Positions 27,933 to 35,142 of a stretch of 64,000 nt of DNA are shown here, piece after piece. This stretch comes from Mycolicibacterium hassiacum DSM 44199 (GTDB lineage Bacteria > Actinomycetota > Actinomycetes > Mycobacteriales > Mycobacteriaceae). The translations under genes were made by a program, and so were the position numbers. Positions within the stretch are counted from its first letter, which is position 1, and each line of letters begins with the position of its first letter. The notes under the pieces were generated by a model. The model saw only the letters and a program-made list of their open reading frames with translations, ran no database searches and was not told where the DNA came from. Location: positions 1,798,001 to 1,862,000 of the forward strand of contig NZ_LR026975.1 of NCBI RefSeq assembly GCF_900603025.1, given 5' to 3'.

Positions 27933-28756
27933 CCGCGACCCGGGCGGAGTCCCGCGCGGGCCGGCGCCCGCCGGCGCGGATTCGCCGGCCGAGTCTGCTG
28001 ACGCTGACCGTCGTTCTGGTCATCGCAGCGCTGCTGATAAACGGGTGGGGTCAGGGCGTCACGATGCGCCCCGATGCCCTGGCCACCGGGGTGTTCCGGC
28101 TCGGTCAGTTCCTCGACGACGCCGTGCCCCCGGACGTCGACCGGATCGGGCCGATCCTCAAGGCACTGCTCGTTACGGTCGAGATGGCACTGCTGGGCAC
28201 CGCGATCGGCGTCGTGGTCAGCATGCCGCTGGCTGTGCTGGCCGCCCGCAACACCAGCCCGCATCGGACCTGCTACACGGCCGGCCGCGCGGTGATCACC
28301 ATCTGCCGCACCATCCCCGACCTGGTGTGGGGCTTGATCTTCGTGATCGCGGTCGGGTTGGGACCGCAGGCCGGAGTGCTCGCCATCGCGGTGGACGTGC
28401 TGGGGTTCTGCGGGCGGTTCTTCGCCGAGGCCATCGAGGACATCGATCCCGGCCGCATCGAGGGACTGCGTGCCCTGGGCGCCCCTCGGGTCGGCGTGCT
28501 CACCGGCGGGATCATCCCCGACTGCCTGCCGTCGTTCGTGACCACCTCGATGTTCGCGCTGGAATCGTCGGCGCGTTCGTCGGTGGTGCTCGGACTGGTG
28601 GGTGCGGGTGGGATCGGCATCGAACTGGCCACCTCGATGACCCTGCTGCGCTACGACGAGGCGGCGACGATCATCCTCGCCATTCTCGGTGTTGTCGTTG
28701 TCTTCGAACGGGTTTCGGCGGCTATCCGAGCACGCCTGATCGGAGGGGAGAAGTGA
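27929..28756 (+). CDS. phnE: Phosphonate ABC transporter permease
   Basis: A 275-residue inner-membrane protein. The first ~25 residues are Arg-rich, followed by a hydrophobic segment (~23-42) and about five more between 75 and 265. The coupling loop E-x-x-x-x-x-x-x-x-G reads EDIDPGRIEGLRALGAPRVGVLTGGIIPD, and VLGLVGAGGIGIEL is the typical PhnE ending. It forms the channel for PhnD-delivered substrate. GTG start overlaps phnC, and the stop overlaps phnF. Confidence 0.92.
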   Translation: MTATRAESRAGRRPPARIRRPSLLTLTVVLVIAALLINGWGQGVTMRPDALATGVFRLGQFLDDAVPPDVDRIGPILKALLVTVEMALLGTAIGVVVSMPLAVLAARNTSPHRTCYTAGRAVITICRTIPDLVWGLIFVIAVGLGPQAGVLAIAVDVLGFCGRFFAEAIEDIDPGRIEGLRALGAPRVGVLTGGIIPDCLPSFVTTSMFALESSARSSVVLGLVGAGGIGIELATSMTLLRYDEAATIILAILGVVVVFERVSAAIRARLIGGEK

Positions 28757-29481
28757 CCGAACTGGTGGAGCGAATCAATCGGCACGCCGACCGGCCGGTC
28801 TACCGTCAGCTCAGCGGTCTGATCGAAGCGCGGCTGGCCGCGACCGCTCGGCCGGGCGACCGATTGCCCAGCGAAGCCGAACTGTCGCGCCGCTTCCGGG
28901 TCAACCGGCTCACGGTGCGCCGCGCTCTCGATGAGCTCAACCGCCGCGGCATCATCGAAACCATCCACGGCAAGGGCTCGTTCGTCGCCGCGCCGATCGT
29001 GCGCTACGACGTCTCCGCCGGCCGCGACGCCAGCTTCACGCGCAGCATGCGTGCACTGGGCCGTGCCGTGACCATCCGACTGCTCGGCACTGAGATCTGC
29101 GAAACCCGCCGGTGGCAGCGGGAACTTCACACCAGCGGGCCGTTGCGGACCTGGACGACCGTTCGACTGGTCGATGGTCAGCCGTGGTCGCTGTCGCGTA
29201 CCACGATCGGAACCGACCGATTCGCCGAGTTGACCGACGTGTGGACCGGTGAGACATCGCTGTACGACCTCCTGCAAGAACGGTACGGGGTGCGCATTTA
29301 CCGGGCGTACCGCACGTTCTCGGCGCAGATGGCCGAGCCACAGGATGTCGAACACCTGCACGTTCCGGTGGGGGCCCCGGTGCTGCAGCTGCAAGGGCTC
29401 AACGTCGACCAGAAGGACCAGCCGGTTGCCTTGGTGCAGCACCGGTTTCGCGGTGACCGCATCCAGTTCACGGTGGAGTAG
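28753..29481 (+). CDS. phnF: GntR/HutC-family regulator PhnF
   Basis: A 242-residue repressor. The N-terminal winged helix (PVYRQLSGLIEARLAATARPGDRLPSEAELSRRFRVNRLTVRRALDELNRRGIIETIHGKGSFV) is the GntR DNA-binding domain. Residues ~90-240 form a UTRA effector domain. It sits between the transporter genes and the lyase genes, so control is probably autoregulatory, through the palindrome before phnD. In M. smegmatis PhnF represses phnDCE. The ligand is not known from sequence. The GTG start overlaps phnE. Confidence 0.88.
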   Translation: MTELVERINRHADRPVYRQLSGLIEARLAATARPGDRLPSEAELSRRFRVNRLTVRRALDELNRRGIIETIHGKGSFVAAPIVRYDVSAGRDASFTRSMRALGRAVTIRLLGTEICETRRWQRELHTSGPLRTWTTVRLVDGQPWSLSRTTIGTDRFAELTDVWTGETSLYDLLQERYGVRIYRAYRTFSAQMAEPQDVEHLHVPVGAPVLQLQGLNVDQKDQPVALVQHRFRGDRIQFTVE

Positions 29482-29483
29482 CC

Positions 29484-29921
29484 ATGAGTGACGACCTGAC
29501 TCCCGAACAGCGCTTCACCGCGCTGGCCAGAGCCGACGGCCGCGCGCTGGAGATCCTCGCCGACGAGATTCTCGCGGGTGGGGCCGACATCTCGATCATG
29601 GTCGGCCCCGAACCGGTGAGCTCGCCGGTCCGGCTACCGGTTCCCGGAGCCGGGAACACCACGGTGGTGCTCGGTCACGTCGCGCTCACCAGGTGCAGCG
29701 TGACCCTCGGCGGTACCCGGGGTGACGGCATCCGTGCCGGGCACGACCTCGCGGGTGCGGTTGCCGCGGCCATCTGTGACGCCGAACACCAGCGCGGCGG
29801 TGAGTTCTCCGGGCGCATCGCCGCCCTCTGCCGCGCCGTACACCAGGCGGAAGACGAACGCCGTCGCGCACGAGCCGAACTCGTTGCCCGGACCACCCTG
29901 ACCGAACCCGGGGGGCAATGA
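29484..29921 (+). CDS. phnG: C-P lyase subunit PhnG
   Basis: A 145-residue subunit of the PhnGHIJ core, recognisable by TLGGTRGDGIRAGHDLAGAVAAAICDAE and by position. PhnG is required with PhnH and PhnI for exchange of the adenine of ATP for the phosphonate. Length is close to the E. coli subunit. It starts 2 nt after phnF and its stop overlaps phnH. Confidence 0.9.
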   Translation: MSDDLTPEQRFTALARADGRALEILADEILAGGADISIMVGPEPVSSPVRLPVPGAGNTTVVLGHVALTRCSVTLGGTRGDGIRAGHDLAGAVAAAICDAEHQRGGEFSGRIAALCRAVHQAEDERRRARAELVARTTLTEPGGQ

Positions 29922-30484
29922 TGCGATGGGACCCCGTTCATGACGCCCGCACCGCGTTCTCGGCCTGCATGCACGCCTTGTGCGCACCGGGCACCCCGGT
30001 CGAGATCGGCCGGGTACCGCATCTGACCGACCGTGCCGAACTCGACACGGCCGCCGCGATTCTGCTCGGGTTGCTCGATGCGCGGGTGTCACTGGGGGTG
30101 GCCGGCGGCGCCGCCGCTCACCGGCTCGCGGCCGAGATCCGCTTCGGCACCGGCGCGACCGATGCCGATGTCGCCGACTCGGATTGGGTACTGGTTCACG
30201 GTCCCGCTGCCGAGGCCATCCGCCGGGCGCGACGGGGAACCCGTGTGACACCGGAAACCGGCGCCACCGTGGTGGTTGCCACCAACGCTGCACCGCAACG
30301 AATTACGGTCTCGGGTCCGGGAATCCCGGGTGGGAATGCGACCGTATGGGTGCCGCTGGACGCGGTGTCGGTGCACGCGTTCATCGCAGCCAACGCCGCG
30401 CGACCGCGCGGGGTGGACCTGTTGTTGACGACAAAGAGCTGCGTGATCGGGCTGCCCCGCAGCCTCGAGATCGGGGTGGGCTGA
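29918..30484 (+). CDS. phnH: C-P lyase subunit PhnH
   Basis: A 188-residue core subunit. Recognised by the DPVHDARTAFSACMHALCAPGTP start (the family begins with a D-x-V-x-x-x-Q-x-x-F-R pattern), and by GPGIPG and its place between phnG and phnI. PhnH is related to PLP enzymes in fold but has no PLP site; it helps assemble the core. ATG overlaps the phnG stop. Confidence 0.88.
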   Translation: MMRWDPVHDARTAFSACMHALCAPGTPVEIGRVPHLTDRAELDTAAAILLGLLDARVSLGVAGGAAAHRLAAEIRFGTGATDADVADSDWVLVHGPAAEAIRRARRGTRVTPETGATVVVATNAAPQRITVSGPGIPGGNATVWVPLDAVSVHAFIAANAARPRGVDLLLTTKSCVIGLPRSLEIGVG

Positions 30485-31503
30485 TGTACGCGAGCATGCG
30501 CGAGAACGAGGCGCTGTCCGCGGCTCGCGAGTTCATGGGACAGGCGGCGGGCAGCTCCGGCTCCGGCGCCGACACCCGCATCCTGGTGGAGCAACTGTGC
30601 GCGGAAGCGGGGCTGTGGGAACCCGCGGCGGCCCGGCGGGCACTGGATCAGTCCCGGGGCGATCCGGCTCACGCGGTCGCGATGCTGCGGGTGTGGGCGG
30701 CCACCCAGCCGCATATCAGCGCGCCGCCGGTCGCCCCCGAACACGTGGTGATCGTCCGGCGGCTGTCGTCGGCCTACCCCCGGGTGCCCGGCGGGCAGTG
30801 GCTCGGACTGGCGCCCGAACTGCTGTCCCGTCAACTGGAATGGGGCGATCCGGCGCCGGAGCCGGCCTCGCGGTGGTGTTCGGACCCGCCGCAGCGGGCC
30901 ATCGACCGCGACGCGCCGACCCGCGCCCACACCCCGCGCGTGCGCGATCTCATCGATGCCCCCACCTGCCCGCATACCGACGACGGTGACGGTGATGACC
31001 CGGCGCACACCGTGCTCACCCCGCCCCATTCGCGCGCCAACCGGCTGGCGCTGTTGGCGCGAGGGGAGACCGGCGCGCTGGTGGCGTTGGCCGCGCTCAT
31101 CCTGGGCCACCGCCAGGAGGCGGTGCTCATCGAACTCACCGTGGCCGAAGTCGGCGTCCGCATCCCGCACCCGCGCACCGGGACGCCGTGTATCGTCGCC
31201 GAAGTGCCGATAACGGAGGTCGAGGTGGTCCTCGACGCCGAGATCGGCGGTCGTCCCGGTTTGGCCACCGGCTGGGGTGCGACGCTGGGAACTGTCGAGC
31301 GACGTGCGATCGCGCTCGCCCTGCTCGATGCCGCGATGACCGCGGACCGGGAACTGCGCGAGCCGCTGACCCTCGATGAGCAGACCGTGCTCGCCGCGGT
31401 CGACGGCCCGGCCACCAACGGATTCGTCGAGCACCTCCGCCTGCCGCATTACGCCGGCTTCGCCGCGTACCTGAACCGGGCGGTACCGGAGGAGATCTCA
31501 TGA
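30484..31503 (+). CDS. phnI: C-P lyase subunit PhnI (nucleosidase/ribosyl transferase)
   Basis: A 339-residue subunit that, with PhnG and PhnH, displaces adenine from ATP to make alpha-D-ribose 1-methylphosphonate 5-triphosphate. The family core is visible as LLARGETGALVALAALILGHRQEAVLIELTVAEVGVRIPHP and the C-terminal motif FVEHLRLPHYAGFAAYLN. A low-complexity Asp/His/Pro stretch at ~140-175 is less conserved. Length is slightly short of E. coli PhnI (354). ATG overlaps the phnH stop. Confidence 0.93.
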   Translation: MYASMRENEALSAAREFMGQAAGSSGSGADTRILVEQLCAEAGLWEPAAARRALDQSRGDPAHAVAMLRVWAATQPHISAPPVAPEHVVIVRRLSSAYPRVPGGQWLGLAPELLSRQLEWGDPAPEPASRWCSDPPQRAIDRDAPTRAHTPRVRDLIDAPTCPHTDDGDGDDPAHTVLTPPHSRANRLALLARGETGALVALAALILGHRQEAVLIELTVAEVGVRIPHPRTGTPCIVAEVPITEVEVVLDAEIGGRPGLATGWGATLGTVERRAIALALLDAAMTADRELREPLTLDEQTVLAAVDGPATNGFVEHLRLPHYAGFAAYLNRAVPEEIS

Positions 31504-32396
31504 ACCGCCCCGGCGGCAGCCCGACTCCGGAGAACCGACCCATGACCGTCGCCGACCTCGTCGCCCGGCACGGACGACACCAGCCCTACGCCTACCTCGA
31601 CGAGGACACCAAACGCAGTGTCCGCCGAGCGATTCTCAAAGCCCTGGCCATTCCGGGTTGGCAGGTGCCGTTCGCCTCCCGGGAGATGCCGGTGGCCCGC
31701 GGCTGGGGCAGCGGCGGTCTGCAGGTCACCCTGTCGGTGGTCGGGCCGAACGACGTCGTGAAGGTCATCGACCAGGGCGACGACCATTCGGTCAACGCGG
31801 CGGGCATGCGTGAGTTGATCGGCCGGTCGGCCCGGTGCGCGACCACCACCAGCACCAGTGCGGCCACCATCATCCAGAGCCGGCACCGAATCCCGGAACT
31901 GGACCTGCGGCCCGATCAGCTTCTGGTTCTGCAGGTACCTCACCCGGAACCGCTGCGTCGCGTGGTGACCAACGAGGTCGACGCGCGGCGCCACCACGCC
32001 GACAACGACTACACCCCGGCCTGGCTCGACCTCTACGACGCCGAAATCCGCCTGGGTGGGCCACGCACAGCGGCCGATCACCCGGTCCTGGTCGGCGGTA
32101 CGCGGCTGATGAGTCCCAGCCCGATACCGCGGTTCGATGTGCTGCGGCTCGACCGACGGCCCCATCCGATCCTGCTGGGGGCCGGACGCCGGGCCCGCAT
32201 CACCGCGCTGCCGCCGCACACCCCGGTCGCGCCGCTGGCCTTCGCCGATCGACCGCTGAGACCCGAACGATGTGACGGCCCGTGCATCAGGTGCGGCAGC
32301 ACCACATCGTATCGCGTTGTGACCGAGGGGAACTGGATGTGTACCGACATCGACGCCTGCAGTGTCCGCAACCGGAGGGGGGCCGGTGAGTTCTGA
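31500..32396 (+). CDS. phnJ: C-P lyase catalytic subunit PhnJ (radical SAM)
   Basis: The 298-residue radical SAM enzyme that cleaves the carbon-phosphorus bond, yielding a hydrocarbon and ribose cyclic phosphate. The four C-terminal cysteines expected for the 4Fe-4S cluster and the thiyl radical are C262, C265, C281 and C287 (C-x2-C-x15-C-x5-C). In E. coli the pattern is C-x2-C-x21-C-x5-C, so the loop is six residues shorter but every cysteine is kept. The VKVIDQGDDHSVNAAGMREL segment is typical. A further cysteine (C258) precedes the set. ATG overlaps phnI. Confidence 0.95.
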   Translation: MNRPGGSPTPENRPMTVADLVARHGRHQPYAYLDEDTKRSVRRAILKALAIPGWQVPFASREMPVARGWGSGGLQVTLSVVGPNDVVKVIDQGDDHSVNAAGMRELIGRSARCATTTSTSAATIIQSRHRIPELDLRPDQLLVLQVPHPEPLRRVVTNEVDARRHHADNDYTPAWLDLYDAEIRLGGPRTAADHPVLVGGTRLMSPSPIPRFDVLRLDRRPHPILLGAGRRARITALPPHTPVAPLAFADRPLRPERCDGPCIRCGSTTSYRVVTEGNWMCTDIDACSVRNRRGAGEF

Positions 32397-33228
32397 GATC
32401 GCGATCGACCGGACCCACTGCCCGTCGCTGCTCCCGCCGAATCCGGTTCTCACGGTGCTCGACGTCAGCCACCGGTTCGGTCCGGGGTGTTCGAAGTGCG
32501 CCGAACTCACCGGTGAGCGGTTCGACACCAACCGCTGCGCGGCGTGCGGCTCGGTTGTCGCCCTACACGAGGTGTCCTTCGAGGTCGGGCCGCATGAAAT
32601 CCTCGGTGTCGTCGGCGAATCCGGGTCCGGGAAAACGACATTGCTGCGGTGCCTGCACAAGGACCTGACCCCCCAGCGCGGAACGGTGCACATCGCCGGG
32701 GGGAGCATCGATCGGTCGACGGTGGTGATGGTGCATCAGAACGCGTTGGCGGCGGGACTGTATCCACGACTGGCCGCCGAATCCAACGTCGCGGAGCGGC
32801 TGCTGGGCGGCGGAATGCGTCACTTCGATGAGATTCACCGGCGCGCAACCGCGTTGCTCAGCGAGCTGGGGCTGCGTCCGGAACGGCACGGCGATGCCCT
32901 GCACACGTTCTCCGGCGGCATGCAGCAGCGGGTCCAGTTGGCCCGTGCGCTCGTCGATCCGCCGCAGGTGTTGTTGCTGGACGAGCCCACCACCGGGCTC
33001 GACCCGTCGGTGCAGGCCGACCTGCTCGATGTCGTGCAGCGGGTCGCGCAGGCGCTCGGGTCGGCGACCGTGATCGTGTCGCACGATCTGGCCGCGGTGC
33101 GGGTGCTGGCGTCGCGCATCGTGGTGCTGCACCACGGGCGCATCGTCGAGGAAGGCGTGTCCGAACAGGTGCTCGAGGATCCCCGCCACCCCTACACCCA
33201 ACTACTCGTCTCCTCGAGGCTGACATGA
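32386..33228 (+). CDS. phnK: C-P lyase ABC ATPase PhnK with cysteine knuckle
   Basis: A 280-residue ABC ATPase that in E. coli docks on the C-P lyase core. All catalytic motifs are intact: Walker A G77-ESGSGKT, VHQN Q-loop, FSGGMQQRVQLARAL, VLLLDEPTTGLD and VIVSHDL. Before the Walker A, at residues 35-54, an insert reads C35-x2-C38-x12-C51-x2-C54, which resembles a zinc knuckle and is absent from E. coli PhnK. The GTG start at 32386 has GGAGG 7 nt upstream and overlaps phnJ. The stop overlaps phnL. Confidence 0.93.
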   Translation: MSSEIAIDRTHCPSLLPPNPVLTVLDVSHRFGPGCSKCAELTGERFDTNRCAACGSVVALHEVSFEVGPHEILGVVGESGSGKTTLLRCLHKDLTPQRGTVHIAGGSIDRSTVVMVHQNALAAGLYPRLAAESNVAERLLGGGMRHFDEIHRRATALLSELGLRPERHGDALHTFSGGMQQRVQLARALVDPPQVLLLDEPTTGLDPSVQADLLDVVQRVAQALGSATVIVSHDLAAVRVLASRIVVLHHGRIVEEGVSEQVLEDPRHPYTQLLVSSRLT

Positions 33229-33881
33229 GCGCCGCCGTACTCGAGGTCAGCGGGCTCACCAAACGGTTCGGTGACCACGTTCTCGACGACGTCGAACTGA
33301 CGACCCGAGGCGGCGAGCTGACCCTCGTCGTCGGCGGACCGGGCTCGGGCAAGTCCACACTGGCGCGTTGCCTCACCGGCGTCTACCGGCCCGACGGCGG
33401 GCTGGTCCGCTATCGGCTGGCGGGCCACGGCGTGGTCGATCTGACCGGCGCCGACGCCCGCGGGGTGGCCTGGCTACGCGCCCACCATCTGGCCGGCTTC
33501 GACGGTCCTCCTGCGGTGCCACCCGGGCTTCCGGCGGCGGAGGCCGCGGCCCGCGCCGCCGGCTGCAGCCGGGCCGAGGCGGTCGCGGCGCTGGCCCGCC
33601 TCGGTGCCGATGCGCTGGGCTCGGTGCCGTTCGGGCGGCTGCGTCCGGCGCAACGCCACGCCGTCGGGCTTGCGGCCGCCCTGGAGCCCGCCCGCCCGTT
33701 CGTGGTTCTCGACGCGCCGGAGCGGTACGCCGACCCGCACCGCCTGATCCGGTGGCTGCAACGGCTGATCGGCACCGGGGCCGCGGTCGTCGTCACCGCC
33801 GACACCACCAGCAAGCTCACCGCCATCGCCTCGCACACCGGATATCTGGAGAAAGGACACATCACATGGGCCGAACCGTGA
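33225..33881 (+). CDS. phnL: Degenerate PhnL ABC ATPase
   Basis: A 218-residue protein in the PhnL position. Walker A is perfect (G38-PGSGKST). The other ATPase motifs are lost: the signature region reads GRLRPAQRHAVGLA in place of SGGEQQR, Walker B is VVLDAPERYAD with Ala164 where the catalytic Glu belongs, the H-loop reads VVTADTT with Ala for His, and no Q-loop Gln is visible near HHLAGFDG. It could therefore bind ATP but is unlikely to hydrolyse it alone. Length is near E. coli PhnL (226). The frame is intact, so it is retained, not a pseudogene. ATG overlaps phnK. Confidence 0.85.
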   Translation: MSAAVLEVSGLTKRFGDHVLDDVELTTRGGELTLVVGGPGSGKSTLARCLTGVYRPDGGLVRYRLAGHGVVDLTGADARGVAWLRAHHLAGFDGPPAVPPGLPAAEAAARAAGCSRAEAVAALARLGADALGSVPFGRLRPAQRHAVGLAAALEPARPFVVLDAPERYADPHRLIRWLQRLIGTGAAVVVTADTTSKLTAIASHTGYLEKGHITWAEP

Positions 33882-35032
33882 TAGACGGCGTCACGGTTAT
33901 CCCGGGCGGTGGCAAACCCGTCCGCACCGATGCCGCGGTGACGCTCGAAGCCGACGGCACAGTCAGCGAGATCACCGCCGGCGCACCGGCAGACGGGTGG
34001 ATTCTCGCGCCGGCCGCGGTTGATCTGCACCTGGACAACCTGGTCCAGCGGCGTCGCCCACGAGCGACCGTCACGCTGGATCCCGCGGCGGTGCTGATCG
34101 CGCTCGACGCCGAATGCGCCGCTGCCGGCATTGCCACCGTGTGCGTGGCGGCACGCTGTGAACACGCCCCGCAGAAGGGCATCGACATCGCCGATGCGGT
34201 GACGCTGGCGACCACGCTCGAACAGCTGGGTCCGTCCTTGTGCTGTGACTGGCGCATCCATGCGAGGGTCGAGCTGACGGACGACGGTGCGGTCGACGCG
34301 CTCACCGGCGTGCTGGCCGCGTCATCACGGGTGGCGCTGATCTCGCTGATCGAAACCTCGCTGCAGCGCAGCAGATTCGCCTCAGTGGCCGAGACGCGCC
34401 GCTTCTACGCCGAGGACTGGGGCGTGGAAGAGGACGAGGTGGAGCGGGTGTTCCGGGTCTCCGACGCAACGCGGGCGGTGGTCGACGAGCGGCGCAAGAC
34501 CGTTGCCGCACTGGCTGTTCAAAGTGACATCCCGTTGGCCAGCCACGACGACCGCACCCCGGACCAGATCGAGGAGGCGTTCGGCCACGGCGCCCGCATC
34601 GCGGAGTTTCCGCTGACCCTCGACGCCGCGCGGCGGGCCCGCCGGCTCGGCATGCACGTCGTGCTCGGCGCACCCAACGCGGTGCGCGGTCGCTCCACCT
34701 CGCCGGGCAATGTGCTGGCCGCCGACGCCGTCGCCGCCGGGCTGTGCGACATCTTGTGCTCGGACTACCTGCCGTCTGCCCTTCCCGCCGCGCCGCACGC
34801 CCTCGCGGCCGCCGGTGCCGCCTCGCTGGGTAGTGCGATCGATGTGATCTCGACGCACCCGGCGGCGGTGCTCGGCAGGCCCGAGCCGGTGATCGAGGTG
34901 GGCCGGCCGCTGACCGCCACCCTGCGGCGGCGCCACGGCGGGGTGGATGTGGGCGTCGCGCTGTGGCGGGACGGCCGGCTGGTGTTCGCCCGCGAGTCGG
35001 CTCGCCGGCGGCCGGCCGCGCTCGTCGGGTAG
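33866..35032 (+). CDS. phnM: Ribose 1-methylphosphonate 5-triphosphate diphosphohydrolase PhnM
   Basis: A 388-residue metal-dependent amidohydrolase that removes pyrophosphate from the PhnGHI product before PhnJ acts. H55-x-D57 in A-V-D-L-H-L-D-N-L is the first metal motif, and later WRIHARVELTDD, IPLASHDDRTPDQI and LPSALPAAPHALAA follow the family pattern. The start overlaps the 3' end of phnL (ATG at 33866). A terminator hairpin begins right after the stop codon, so phnM ends the operon; phnN and phnP do not follow. Confidence 0.93.
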   Translation: MGRTVIDGVTVIPGGGKPVRTDAAVTLEADGTVSEITAGAPADGWILAPAAVDLHLDNLVQRRRPRATVTLDPAAVLIALDAECAAAGIATVCVAARCEHAPQKGIDIADAVTLATTLEQLGPSLCCDWRIHARVELTDDGAVDALTGVLAASSRVALISLIETSLQRSRFASVAETRRFYAEDWGVEEDEVERVFRVSDATRAVVDERRKTVAALAVQSDIPLASHDDRTPDQIEEAFGHGARIAEFPLTLDAARRARRLGMHVVLGAPNAVRGRSTSPGNVLAADAVAAGLCDILCSDYLPSALPAAPHALAAAGAASLGSAIDVISTHPAAVLGRPEPVIEVGRPLTATLRRRHGGVDVGVALWRDGRLVFARESARRRPAALVG

Positions 35033-35057
35033 CCCGCCGGCGTGACACCGGCGGGCA
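35033..35057 (+). terminator. Terminator hairpin of the phn operon
   Basis: GCCCGCCGG (35033-35041) and CCGGCGGGC (35049-35057) form a perfect 9-bp stem with a 7-nt loop, starting directly after the phnM stop. No T-run follows, as is common in mycobacteria. It marks the right boundary of the accessory cluster. Confidence 0.75.
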
Positions 35058-35142
35058 GCAAATTGACGCGGCCGCTTGGCCCCGCTGTGCCATGATGGCG
35101 TCGATTCCGCATGGCGATGGCGAATGACTAGGGGAGCGAGCG

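Noticed and set aside
33225..33881. phnL as a pseudogene
   Set aside because: The frame is intact, overlaps both neighbours, keeps Walker A and normal length; degeneration is restricted to ATPase motifs.
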